A stretch of DNA of 64,000 nucleotides, from NCBI GenBank assembly GCA_954871525.1, contig OX940861.1:13066842-13130841 (forward strand), written 5' to 3'. Below the pieces are notes generated by a model, which was not told the origin of the DNA, made no database searches, and worked only from the letters and a program-made list of their open reading frames with translations. The translations under genes and the position numbers were made by a program. Of this stretch, positions 9,661-21,100 are shown in pieces. Every line of letters starts with the position of its first letter. Position 1 is the stretch's first letter. This DNA is from Parietaria judaica. Taxonomy: Eukaryota > Streptophyta > Magnoliopsida > Rosales > Urticaceae.

Positions 9661-12160
9661 ATGTTGAAATACTTCAAAAAAATATCGGATACCGGCATTA
9701 ACCCGAACGATCTTGGAGAAAGGCCTTCATGTACTCCGAGCAATCCTTCACATAGTTTGCCAGTTACTGAAAAAAATCATATAAGTCCTTCGTATAATCC
9801 GAGCGATCCTGGTCGAAGGCCTTCAATACTTGACTATCATCCTAACGACCGAGACGAAGTTCGAAGGAAATATATGCAAGCAGGTCCTTGTCAGCCTAAA
9901 AGGAAAAAAATGCTTTCCCGTTGAGAGAATTTGGAAACAAAAGAAGAAGATTCAACAAGAAATGGTTCAAAACATTCTCGCAGTGGTTAGAGTATAGCGA
10001 AGAAAAAGATGCTGCATTTTGTTTATGTTGTTATCTTTTTAGACCATCTAACGGAGATCAATCGGGCGGCGATACTTTTGTTGGTAAAAACAATGGATTT
10101 ATGAATTGGAATAACGGCGAGAGGTTGCATGTCCATGTTGGAGGTTTTGACAGTGCCCATAATAAAGGTTGGAGAGATTTTGAAGCTATGAATAATCAAA
10201 GGCAGAATATTGAGCATGTTTTTGCGAGAAAAACTACTAACGATGACAAAGAGTATCGAATCCGCTTGAAAGCTTCAGTGGGTTGTATTCGTTGGCTTCT
10301 AAAGCAGGGTCTTGCATTGCGTGGTCATGATGAATCTGAAGAATCGATCAATCATGGTAATTTTCTAGAGCTTTTGCAGTATACAGCTGAACAGAATCCT
10401 GAAGTCAAAGCCGTTGCTCTACAGAATGCAAGTAAAAATCTCAAGCTCACATCTCCCGATATTCAAAAAGATATTGTGCATGCTGTTGCTAGTTTAACTG
10501 TGAGAGCTATTATTGATGATTTGGGGGATTCTTTGTTTTCGATCCTAGTCGACGAGTCGCGTGACATTTCAACGAAGGAGCAAATGGCAGTTGTGTTGCG
10601 CTATGTTGATAGAAGAGGTCAAGTACTTGAACGTTTTATCGGTCTTGTACATGTCAGTAGCACTACGGCTCTTTCACTTAAAAAAGCGATCGACCAATTA
10701 TTTTCGCAACTCGGGTTGAGAATTTCAAGATTGCGGGGCAAGGTTACGATGGAGCTAGTAATATGAAAGGTGCGATAAATGGTCTCAAGACTCTGATTCT
10801 TCAGGAAAATCCTTGTGCTTTTTATATTCATTGCTTTGTTCATCAACTCCAGTTGGCACTTGTATATGTGGCCAAGCATCATACTCAGTTGGATTCATTA
10901 TTTTGGGTGGTGAGTGAAGTAGTGAATCTTATTAATGCATCGCTGAAGCGTTCCGATGCTCTTCAAGATATTCAAGTTGACATGATAAATCAAGCAATTG
11001 AAGGTGGTGAGCGTGCCAGCGGACGAGGTCAAAATCAACAAACTTATTTGAAACGCCATGCAGATACACGTTGGGGGTCATATCATGGTACTTTACTTAG
11101 ATTGCTATCAATGTTCGCTTCTACAGTTAGTGTCCTTCAGAAGATTATTGTTGACCCACAACCATTTGATCAGAAAGGTCACATAAAGGTATTAATGTAT
11201 GCTTTAACAGTTTAATACGATATTTATTTTTAAATAGAGCTTAATATTTTTAAATACTGACACTTGTTTTAATTATTCTTCTTAAAGGTATTGTCAAGGA
11301 TGCTACAATCATTTGAGGTTGTCTTCGGCATACATTTGATGGTAGATATCTTCGGAGTTACAAACGATCTATCAAAGGCATTGCAGAGGCAAGATCAAGA
11401 TATTGTTAATGCCATGACTTTGGTGCGTATATGTAAACAACGGTTGCAAACCATGAGAGATAGCGGGTGGGAATCTATTCTTGATAAAGTGATAAAATTT
11501 TGTCAGGAACACGAAATTAATGTTCCAAACATGGATGATTTCTATACAGAAGACGGCAAATCACGACGTAATGCTCCGAAAATCAAGAATTTGAACTATT
11601 ATCGATTTGATGTCTTTACTGACGTCATTGATATGCAACTTCAAGAATTAAACATCCGTTTCAACGAGGTTAGTACAGATTTGCTTCTTTGCATCGCATG
11701 CTTGTGTCCAGATGATTCGTTTGAAGCTTTTGACAAAGAAAAGCTAATGAAATTTGCGACGTATTATCCCCACGATTTTTCGTCGGCTGAACTTATTCAT
11801 CTCAACAATCAACTTTCCAACTACTTATTTGATGTAACCTCGGCAAACGAGTTTCAAGGTTTGAAAGGTCTTGGGGATCTTGCTAGTAAAATGGTTCAGA
11901 CGAAAAAAAGTGTGACATATTCATATGTATATAAGCTCATCACTTTGGCACTTATCTTGCCCGTGGCTACTGCAACTGTGGAGAGAGTTTTTTATGCTAT
12001 GAACATCATCAAGACTCGATTACAAAATCAAATGGGAGACATGTTTATGAATGATAGTATGCTTGTGTACATCGAGAAGGATATATCTATTTCTATCGAC
12101 GAGGAATCTATTATGCAATACTTCCAAAAGATGAAAACTCGACGTCATATTTTGTACTAG
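9661..12160 (+). pseudogene. hAT transposase of the TTF-zinc-finger / DUF4371 type, with two frameshifts
   Basis: It starts at MLKYFKKISDTGINPNDLG (9661), ten bases after a putative acceptor. The first shift is in the A7 run near 9904-9910: the upstream part ends ...KRKKMLSR, while REFGNKRRRFNKKWFKTF continues in another frame. The TTF/zinc-finger segment follows (FCLCCYLF, with GFMNWNNG downstream), then the RNase H-like transposase core (SILVDESRDISTKEQMAVVL). A second shift near 10735 precedes GASNMKGA and HCFVHQLQLALV. An intron (11189-11287, GT-AG) separates ...QKGHIK from VLSRMLQSFE. The C-terminal hAT dimerisation block is clear: LILPVATATVERVF, IIKTRLQNQMGDMF, then stop at 12158-12160. 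With only two small shifts it is a fairly recent casualty. A related intact copy elsewhere could still mobilise it. Confidence 0.8.
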
Positions 12161-12553
12161 GTAACATTATTTATTTTTCTTTTTGTTATTAGATGTTACA
12201 TATTATCTAATACATTCAAAATTGATTTTATGCTTGATTCGTCTTATAGGATTTGGAGCTCATTGATGATGTCTCTGTTATCAAGCTATTTTGGTCGTCG
12301 GTTCTGGTTCTGTTCTCGTTGCTCACGAAGTTTGTCGCTTATTTTTCCTCTGTTTTTTCTTATAGCAATTATTTGTGGGGTTTTTTTTTTAACATGGAAT
12401 TGTTATTGTTGCGACGTTGAAATATTTTGGAAAGATATTGGATACCGGCGTCGGCTTTACTTGTTGCGATTGTTGTTAACTTTATGCTTGACTTTTTTTT
12501 TTTTTTTTTTTACATTAGGCACCACCTAAATTGAAATCCTGGCTCCACCACTG
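12161..12553 (+). other. 3' tail of the inner hAT
   Basis: Non-coding. At about 12411-12450 it contains a degenerate copy (about 40 bases, GTTGAAATATTTTGGAAAG onward) of the transposase start at 9662. So part of the 5' coding region is duplicated near the 3' end. It ends in poly-T and the terminal inverted repeat. Confidence 0.5.
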
Positions 12554-15147
12554 GTTCCAGGTGTGGGCAGTCTGCCGCCCCATCCGCCGCCGAGGAAGCG
12601 AAAGAAAATAACGGGAGCGGTTTGGCAGAACGAATTCAGAGCCGAGTACAGATACAACTACGACACCGGCTTGGAAGATAGGTTCGGAATTCGCCAACAC
12701 TGCGGGAGGGAATTTCCGGCCCATCCGAAGAACCACGGCACCAACCGCCTAGAAAAACACGCCGCGACATGCAAAAAGAAAAAGGGGGCGGAGGAGGTAA
12801 GTCGCTTACCCGATGATATATATAGAATGATTATTGCTCAGTGGACTATACGCGATGGTTTGCCTATATCGATGCCTGAGGGAGAAGGTTTTAACGAAAT
12901 GATGATGAAGGTGGCGCCGATAAACTATAGGGAAATCTCGAATTATATAAACCACGAGACCATAATCAAATTTTATAACGAGCAAATGGCCGCTTTACAC
13001 GAAATGTTCCAACAATCTTCTTACAAAGTGTCTTGAACGTCGGATTGTTGAAAAGGCCATGCTAATGATTATTATATTACGGTCGTAGCTCATTTTATTA
13101 ACGATAATTGGCATATGGAAAAGCGTATCATAGGTTTTAAGCCGATGAGGGTTAGGCACACAACAGTAAACCTAGCCGAGGCTATACTAGAAGTTTTGTC
13201 TGATTGAAACCTTTCAGATAGAGTAGTTTCCATTACGTTAGATAACACTAGTACCCACACCAATGCCGTACAAAATAATGAAGGAAAGTTTGACCAATTT
13301 TAGGGAGGATTGTTTTCATCAAAGATCTGCATGTCATATTATAAACTTGATAGTTCAATCCGGTATTGGCGTTATTTCTGAAAGTATCGCCAAAATTAGG
13401 AAGACAATTTTATATATATGATCATCTACTATGCGTACAGTTTCTTGGGAAGATTGTTGCAGGGCTCATAGTTACCAGGTCAGAACGTTTCAACCGGATA
13501 TGCCGATCCGCTGGAACTCGACTTACATGATGTTGGATGCTGTCATACCATACCGGGAGCTTCTTACAAACTGGATCAACGACACGGAGCATGACGACCG
13601 CGAAGACCTCAATCCGGACGATTGGATAACTGCTATCCAATAACAGGCTTTTCTTCACGTTTTTAATAAAATTACTATTGATTTATCTCATGTTTACTCA
13701 CCCACGTCTCAGAGAGCTTTGCCCGCTATTTTCGATATTCTTTGTCATTTTAAAAATGCAAAAAGTAATACTTTATTTACCGATGTACTAACCCCGATGA
13801 TTGCAAAGTTTGAGTATTACTGGGGTTTTGAAAAGCTCCCATTTTTATATTGCGCCGCTGTAACCGTGGATCTGACACTTAAGCTTTCCAAACTGCACGA
13901 TGTCTTACATGCCATGGAAGCTATGACGGGGGAGTCCTATATGACGCACAATTACTTCTATGCGGATCAGAAGATGAAGGCCCTTTACCGAGAGTACGAG
14001 CAAAAAATTAACGACTTGGAAGATCAAATGGAGGAAACGAATCCTCAACAACAAACTCAGGTAATTTTTTTAACTTTATTTCTTAAGATTATTTTTTTAA
14101 TTTCCTAATATTACTCTAAATTTTAATATTTTTTTGTTCAATATAGGGCGGACGCGGGGCCGGTGGTTCACCATACGTGTACAATCACCGGTTATTCTAC
14201 AACCTTACGGCTATTGGGCGCGGCGGCGGCAATACGGCATCGACTTCTTCTCCGGGTTCACAAGGAAGTGGCAATTCAGGATCTCGTGTTCTTGGTCGAC
14301 GTCAACGGCAAAACACCGTCGACGAGTACGCCCGGTTCTGCAACCTTCCTCCGACACCGTGTCCTAATGAAGGCCTCGACATCCTTCAATAGTGGCACGC
14401 AAATCGATCAGAGTATCCGGTTTTATCCTTGTTGGCTCGTGACATTCTCACAATCCCGGTCTCAACGGTATCATCGGAGGCGGCATTCTCAATGGCCGGA
14501 AGGATGTTAGAGCCTCGCCGCAAGTCTACGAGGTCATTGATGGTCGAGATCCTTATGCTTTTGAGAAATTGGATTATGGCCAACAAGCGACAACAAGAAA
14601 ACGATATGTTTGACCGAGAATTGGCGAATTACTTTTCACATATTTAAATGTAATTCGTTTTCAATTGTTTGTTTTCTTATTGTACTTTGAATTTGAAACT
14701 TCGTTTGCCTTTCGACATTTGGTTGTAGTTGTACTTTCCCGTATCCGACTTTCGAGTTTGTTGAATAAAAAACGCATATTTATTTTCTTTTGTTGTTGTA
14801 TGTTTTTATTTATTTCATATTTATTTTTAAATATTTAAAACACACAAAATAATTTTAAGAATTTAAGCATTTATTTTTTCAAAACCGAACTTAAGTACCA
14901 AAATGTTAGATTTAAACAATTAAACGAAATTAAGGACTAAACAATAAATAAAATAAATTTAATATAAAAAAATAATAACCCGGATCCGGATTAGTCCGGG
15001 ATTTTTTTTCCCGGACCTGGACTGATCCGTATCCGGGGGGTTTTTTTTAAAAAAAAAAAAAAAAAACCCGGATGGGTTTCTGCCTCACATCTTGGGGGGA
15101 CTACTGATGACGATCATTATAACGTACACAAACAATGGCTTGGTCCT

Positions 15148-15155
15148 TATAAATA
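15148..15155 (+). promoter_or_regulatory. TATA box of P450-2
   Basis: TATAAATA is 43 bases before the ATG at 15198, predicting transcription from about 15178. The upstream ATG at 15177 would sit at the transcription start itself, which supports 15198 as the real start codon. The outer hAT ends about 49 bases upstream of this box. Confidence 0.65.
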
Positions 15156-15197
15156 CAACACTCGGTAACACTAGCAGTGCTCATCACCTTTGAAACA

Positions 15198-18100
15198 ATG
15201 GCTTCTTCACTGCTTCATTACGATCCAAACGCTCTCTTAACTGTGTTATGTGCCTTACTTCTCCTCTTAGTTTCCTATATTTCGTCAAGAAAATGGCTTC
15301 TTCCGGGGAAAAAACCCACAGCTCCTAAAGCCCACGGAGGTTGGCCGATATTTGGCCACCTTGCTTTGTTGAGAGGACCTGAACCAGCCCACAGAACTTT
15401 GGGAGCCATGGCCGACCGCTACGGGCCGGTCTTTTCCATCCGGATCGGATCCCACCGGGGCTTGGTGGTCAGCAGTTCCGAGATTGCTAAAGAGTGTTTC
15501 ACCACAAACAGCCTGGCCGTGGCCTCGCGTCCGGAGATGATCGCCGGAGAGCACTTCGGCTACGACAAAGCCATGTTTGGGCTCGCGCCCTATGGGCCGT
15601 TTTGGCGTGAGATCCGCAAGGTCGTGACATTGGAGTTGCTCTCGAACCGCCGGATCGAGATGCTCAAGCATGTCCACGTCTCCGAGGTGGCCTCTTTCGT
15701 GAAGGAAATTTACGGACAGTGGAGGGAGAAAATGAATCGTGATTCGAGTACAGGTTCGGTTTTGGTGGAGATGAAGCAGCGGCTCTCGGACATGTCCCTT
15801 AACATCATCCTTCGGATGGTCGCCGGGAAGCGTTACTCTTTCGGCACTTGTGACGATTTTAGTGAGGCGAGGTTGGTTCAGAAGGCGATCAATGAGTTCT
15901 TCCTTCTCATAGGGTTGTTTGTGCCCGGGGATGCGATTCCGTGGCTGAGGTGGTTGGATTTGGGAGGCTACGAGAAGGCCATGAAAAAAGCAGCGAAAGA
16001 GTTAGATGGTGTACTGATTGAATGGCTAGAAGAGCATAAACGAAAGAGAGAAAATCAAGAAAATGAAAAAGAGCGGGATTTCATAGATGTTATGCTTAAC
16101 GTACTTGACGCTTCGGACAAGGCGGCTTATGATGCTGATACAGTCAACAAGGCGACAGTTTCGGTACATCCTTTATATTTATATATATGTATATATCTTT
16201 TAAAAATCATAGTCATGAATGTTATAGTTAATCCAGTAAAACTTTGAGCTAACCGACACCTAGATGAAACCGATATTTCACATTTATAGTCTTGGCCCAG
16301 TTCTAGTGCCGGTAGAATTGATAGCCGTTGCGGTAAATTAAACAAAAACAATTCTGTAGCGGTTTTAAATAAATGGACAAATGTTACTAGCAATTTTTTT
16401 TTTTTTTTACTTTTGTTCGTAAAATGACTATATCGCACTTATTGTATGTTTGTCCTTATTACGGAACTTTTTTTTTTGTTAAGTTACTAAGGTACCTTTG
16501 TCAAAGGGTCAATTAGAGATAAAAATACAACATTAAAGAGTACAAGGAATTTTTTTCTAAAATCAAGACATAAGAACATATAAATAGAAAATATATGGGC
16601 TAAATAGGGATAAAAATGTAAAATCATTGATAATTTTTTTATTAAATGTATACTAATAAGGTTTTACTAAATTAAAGTTTTAGTATGCTTAACACACGTT
16701 TTAACATCTCAGGTATAACATACAAAGTTAAAAATTCATAATATAAGATTTTGTTGAAAAAAATTAATAGATGTGTTATGGGTATTTTTCGAAGCCTCGA
16801 AAAATTAAGGCCCGACCCATAAAACGTGCCCAAGAGGTGAAAACGGCTAAAAACTCACGAAGACGACCTGGGCCTGGCTATAAAAAGTCAACAGGATTCG
16901 TCCTGGAATAAGTCAGCAAGTGCTTGATCCAAAAATGTGCCAAAAAATGCGCTTAAGTCACTTATCAAGCATCACCGTGTCACCGAGTCACCGTGTCACC
17001 GAGTCACCGCGTCAACGTGTCACCGCGTCACCATTACACTGAGTCACTGCGTCACCGCGTCACCGCGTCACCGAGTCATCTTGTCATCGCGTCACCGTCT
17101 CACTACATCGCCGTGTCACTGTGTCACCGCACAAACAATATCATAATTGCTCAAGGGCCCAATAAAGTAGTTATTAATTACTCAGAGGTCCTTGGACCCT
17201 CTTATAAATAGGAGCTTCATTTCAGTTAAACGGAAACGACCCCGAACAATGTCGGACAGTTCCCGGTAACTCCGAACAACTCGTTCAAACTCATCATAAG
17301 TCACTCTAACACTATGTATAGTGATACCCCGACTTCCCAAAGATAGAAGCGGAGAAGCTAGATAGAGCGAAGGCACCGGAGGAATCCTCGACTCCCCAGA
17401 GGAATCCCTAGAGAGAAGGCACATGAGGAATACCCGACTCCTAGAGGAATCCCTAGAGGAATCCCTGACTTCTCAAAGATAGAAGCGCAGAAACTACTTA
17501 GAGAGAAGGCGCCAGAGGAATCCCCAACTTCTCAAAGATAGAGGCAGAGAAGCTAGCTAGAGAGAAGGCATCGGAGGAATCCCTGATTCCCCAGAGATAA
17601 AAGCAGAGAAGCTACTTAGAGAGAAGGCGCCGGAAGAATCCCCAATTCCCGAGAGATAGAGGCGGAGAAACTAGCTAAAGAGAAGACGCCGGAGGAATCC
17701 CCGGCTCTCCAGAGATAGAAGCGTCGACCGACCCCATCTCCCTTGTCAGCTCCTGGATTTCCCAGATAAGCCCAGATACGTATCTCCTAACACCCACTAA
17801 TTTAAACTACATAATGACCTGATCCATATAAAATGGGTACGTAGGCAGCATCGCTACAAATAACAAGGTGCAACATCATATATCATTAAACCCCCACCCC
17901 CCAGAGATCGAATATTCAAGGTCCAAGCGTCAACTGGAGGGTCAGATTCACCATACTTCATAAATCAATCCCCAAACCCATGAAAAGTCAACAAACGACG
18001 ATGAGCACGACCCACTATCAAGACATGGGCCGCAACAATGTTTGATCCATTTTTCGGCATCAATATGAGGAATACCTTGGGACAATAACACAAAGTCACA

Positions 18101-21100
18101 GGTGTGGGACCAGTTTGCCGTTGCTGTGTTGTTATACAAATCACCTTTTAAAAGTAATGTAACAAAAAATGTAATACCTTTCCTAGCATAATCCGACTAT
18201 TCTAAACACAATTGCGAGGTCAATTTCATCAATCAAGGCCTAGAACACACTCAATTTGATCCCTTAAAACATGAAACTAGGGCAAGGAAATCCGAGCTTA
18301 CCGGGAGTCCGATGACAATTCCGATTGAGGGCTTTCAATCTCCTCGACGAGGGCTTCAAAACCCCTCAATTAATTTCGGGATCCAAAAATGATGACAGAA
18401 GCTGGCGGCGACGGCGTGGTGGCACCTCCATGGGCTCTAATAAGCTTCGTGAACCCAGTTCTGGAGTTAGTTTTCTCAAATTCGAACTCAAACAAAAAAA
18501 AGATCTAGAGCTAAGAAACCGAACCTTCCGGCGACTATTCTGGCTAAATGTCGCCACTTCTGGTTGTTATCCGCACTTCAGTACGTTCGCCTTCTCGAGA
18601 GCTTTCTAACGGTACCAAAATCTTACCGATCGGAGTTTCGGTGACCAAGCTATGAAGCTTTGAATATTTTGATGGAGGAGAAAAGAAATAGAAGAAGAGA
18701 GAGAGGGGGTGTCGAATGATGGAGAGGGGAAAAGGGTGGAGGGGACTTGATTACTCCTCTGCCAAAATCTGACTTTTTTTTACATAATATAATATATATA
18801 CTAAATAGGGTTTTACAATACTACACCCCTTTAAAAATTTCGTCCTCGAAATTTAAACGAAACCACCCCCGAAGAAAGACGGGTACTTCTCCATCATCTC
18901 CGACTCTAACTCCCATGTTGCCTCTCTTATGTCGTGATGGTTCCACATCACTTTGGGTAGAGGAATCTCTCATTGACGAACTTTAACTTCACGATCGATA
19001 CTCTGAATCAGGTATCTCATACGTGACATTTTCTTGAATGGGTATCTTTGTCTATTCAATTATTTGTTGAGGATCGGGTTCATATTTTCTCAACATCGAC
19101 ACATGAAACACATTGTGAACTTGAGATAATTGTGGAGATAAATCAAGCTTGTATGCGAGTGGTTTGACTCTTTTAACTATCTCGAACGGACCGGTGTATC
19201 GCGGAGCCAACTCTCCTTTTATTCCAAAACGAGAAACACCACGCATGGGTGTAACCTTCAGAAACACATTGTCGCCAACCATGAATTCCAATGGCCTTCG
19301 TCTTCGATCCACATAACTCTTATGGCGACTTTGAGCAGGCTTGAGTCTTTCCTGAATAAGCTTAATCGCTTCCGTTGTATCTCTGAGGTACGAAGGTCCG
19401 AGAGTAACGCGATCCTCATACTCGGCCCAAGAAAGAGGCAGATGACAAGGTCAACTATACAAGGCCTCATACGGTGTCATACCGATACCAGCCAGAAAGC
19501 TATTATTGTAAGCAAACTCCATGAATGGTAGTTGCTCCTTCCACTTTCCCCCAAAATCAAAGACACACGCCCGAAGCATGTCTTCTAAGATCTGAATTAC
19601 TCGCTCTGATTGACCATCAGTCTGAGGATGAAAAGCTGTGCTCAAACTCAATTGAGTTCCCATCTCTTTTTGTAATCCACTCCAAAACTTTGAGGTGAAA
19701 CGAGCGTCTCTTCGGAAACTATTGAAACACGAACCCCATGAAGCTTTTTTTTTCACATACAATTTACAAAGTTTCGGAACCTTGCAATCTGTCCGAATGG
19801 TTATAAAGTGGGCTGATTTTTTCAATCTATCAACGATTACCCACAGTGCATCATGTCCACCTCGAGTCCGAGGAAGCCCCAAAACGAAGTCCATATTGAT
19901 GCAGTCCCATTTCCACTCGGGTATTTCCAGTGGCCTAAGCTCCCTGCCAGGTTTCTGATGCTATGCTTTGACCATTTGGCAAACTAGACATCTCTTCACG
20001 AACATCGCCACATCGGATTTCATTCCGTACGTACCAATAATATCGCCTCTTCAGATCTTGGTGCATTTTCGTACTTCCTGGGTGAATAACAAACTTGGAA
20101 CGCTGAGATTCTTGTAGGATGGCACTTCGTAATGTAGCATCATCGGCCACCGCAAGCCTTCCCTTGTACAATAAAAAAATCCATCCACACCCACACTCCA
20201 TCCTTCAAGTTGTTCTCTAGCTTGTAAGTGATTCCATATCTCTTGTAATGTCTCATCGCTCCAATGATTTTGTTTGACTTGAAGTACCATTTATGGAACG
20301 GCTATGACGTTGTACGCACATGCTTTGAATCCCTCGCTATGGAATTCTCAATTGTAATCACTAATGGTAGCCGATCTTGTCCAAGGTTCCAAGGTTAGAG
20401 AAGCAACCATACAATGGTTCTTCCGACTCAATGCATCGGCCACCACCTTTGCTTTTCTTGGGCGATACTGTAGACTAAAATCATAATATTCCATATACTC
20501 CACCTATCTTCGTTGTCGTAGATTCAAATCTCTTTGCGTGAACAAATATTTGAGACTTTGATGATCAGTGAATATCTCGAATCTTGAGCCGTAAAGATGA
20601 CAACGCAAATTTTTAAGTGCAAATATCATTAGCTCCCAGGTCATGGGTAGGATAATTTAGTCTGTGCGGGTTTAACTGCCTAGAACCATATGCCACCACT
20701 CTCCCTTGTTGCATGAGCACACAACCTAGTCCACTTCGAGATGCATCAGTATACAGTATACACTGTAAATACTTCATCTACATTAGGGACAATAAGGACA
20801 TGAGCACTCATCAATCGTCGTTTCAATTCTGAAAAAGACTCTTCACATCTATCATCCAATCTGAACTGAACATCTTTTCTGGTGAGCTTGGTGCAGCAAT
20901 ATTTGAAAAATTCTCCACGAACTTTCTGTAATAACCCGCAAGCCCTAGGAAGCTTTGGATTTCTACCACATTCTTTGTTGCCTCAAGTCTAAGATAGCTT
21001 CAATCTTTAACGGTCTACGACAATACCTTACTGAGAGTTCACGTGGCTTAAGAACTTCACTTTTGTCATCCAGAATTCACATTTTTTGTTTGTTTTTGTT

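Larger units (their letters stand above)
8911..12553 (+). mobile_element. Inner hAT transposon (TTF-finger transposase), 3643 bp, with perfect 8-bp duplication
   Basis: The element starts CAGTGGCGTAGCCACG; its inverted right end reads CAGTGGTGGAGCCAGG. It is flanked by identical GTTCCAGG octamers at 8903-8910 and 12554-12561. The insertion lies in the coding region of the outer hAT, and removing the element plus one octamer restores that frame. Inside are a CG-rich leader with CGCCGTCGCCATC repeats (about 9180-9350), a possible 5' UTR intron (9379-9650), a transposase gene (9661-12160) and a 3' tail. Confidence 0.93.
7621..14647 (+). pseudogene. hAT transposase with BED zinc finger (RICESLEEPER-like), broken
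   Basis: Exon 1 (7621-8022) encodes a Gly/Ser/Gln-rich N terminus (MSSGNNRSRGRPD...) and ends in a GAG|GTAAGT donor. Exon 2 opens at 8732 after a TTTTTTTAG acceptor and encodes an acidic run (GGDDDDENDDSEDPNYVQGE). Coding is interrupted at 8910 by the inner hAT and resumes in the same frame at 12562. A BED-type finger follows (Cys in HCGREF, then HPKNHG, HAATCK), then hAT core pieces to about 13430. Next are MPIRWNSTYMML, a middle helical block (13719-14059), an intron about 14060-14145, and the C-terminal dimerisation block IPVSTVSSEAAFSMAGRM to a stop at 14645-14647. Frameshifts or stops occur near 13035, 13205, 13640 and 14392. It is therefore a dead transposase. Confidence 0.75.
6991..15099 (+). 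mobile_element. Outer hAT transposon (BED-finger transposase), interrupted by an inner hAT
   Basis: The left end reads CCCCAAAATGGCATACCCGG; the inverted right end reads CCCCCCAAGATGTGAGGCAG, imperfect inverted repeats. Both ends carry subterminal GGATCCGG/CCGGGTCC words (7046-7110 and 14978-15075), as hAT elements do. Flanks GACTAAT (6984-6990) and GACTACT (15099-15105) may be a worn 8-bp duplication. It encodes a hAT transposase in the + direction (7621-14647). About 4.5 kb remains when the inner element is removed. End coordinates are approximate by a few bases. Confidence 0.7.
16774..18065 (+). repeat. Solo Tat-type LTR (1292 bp) in the P450-2 intron
   Basis: It starts TGTTATGGGTATTTTTCG and ends TTTTCGGCATCAATA. 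The end resembles the GCATCAACA terminus I associate with Tat-lineage Ty3/gypsy LTRs, and close relatives lie at 34723-38409 and 40585-46024. It contains an 8-bp tandem array (16973-17132), a core promoter with TATAAATA (17203-17210), and a downstream array of about 60-bp units (17340-17720). No coding region or primer-binding site adjoins it, hence solo. The flanking 5-mers (AGATG, TGAGG) do not match, so no target duplication is preserved. Confidence 0.7.

Noticed and set aside
15177..15197. Upstream ATG for P450-2 at 15177
   Set aside because: It lies about 22 bases after the TATA box, at or before the expected transcription start, and the added residues (LITFET) are not typical of the family N terminus.
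16973..17132. Possible CRISPR-like regular array
   Set aside because: The unit is 8 bp with no spacers, and the context is a plant LTR.
16937..17211. Overlapping open frames rich in His/Arg/Val/Thr/Ser repeats
   Set aside because: They come from the 8-bp tandem array; a period of 8 cycles through all frames and gives similar repeats without stops in each.
18325..18609. Matching open frames at 18325 and 24252
   Set aside because: They match because both lie in copies of the same chromovirus LTR, and they are in the non-coding U3 part.
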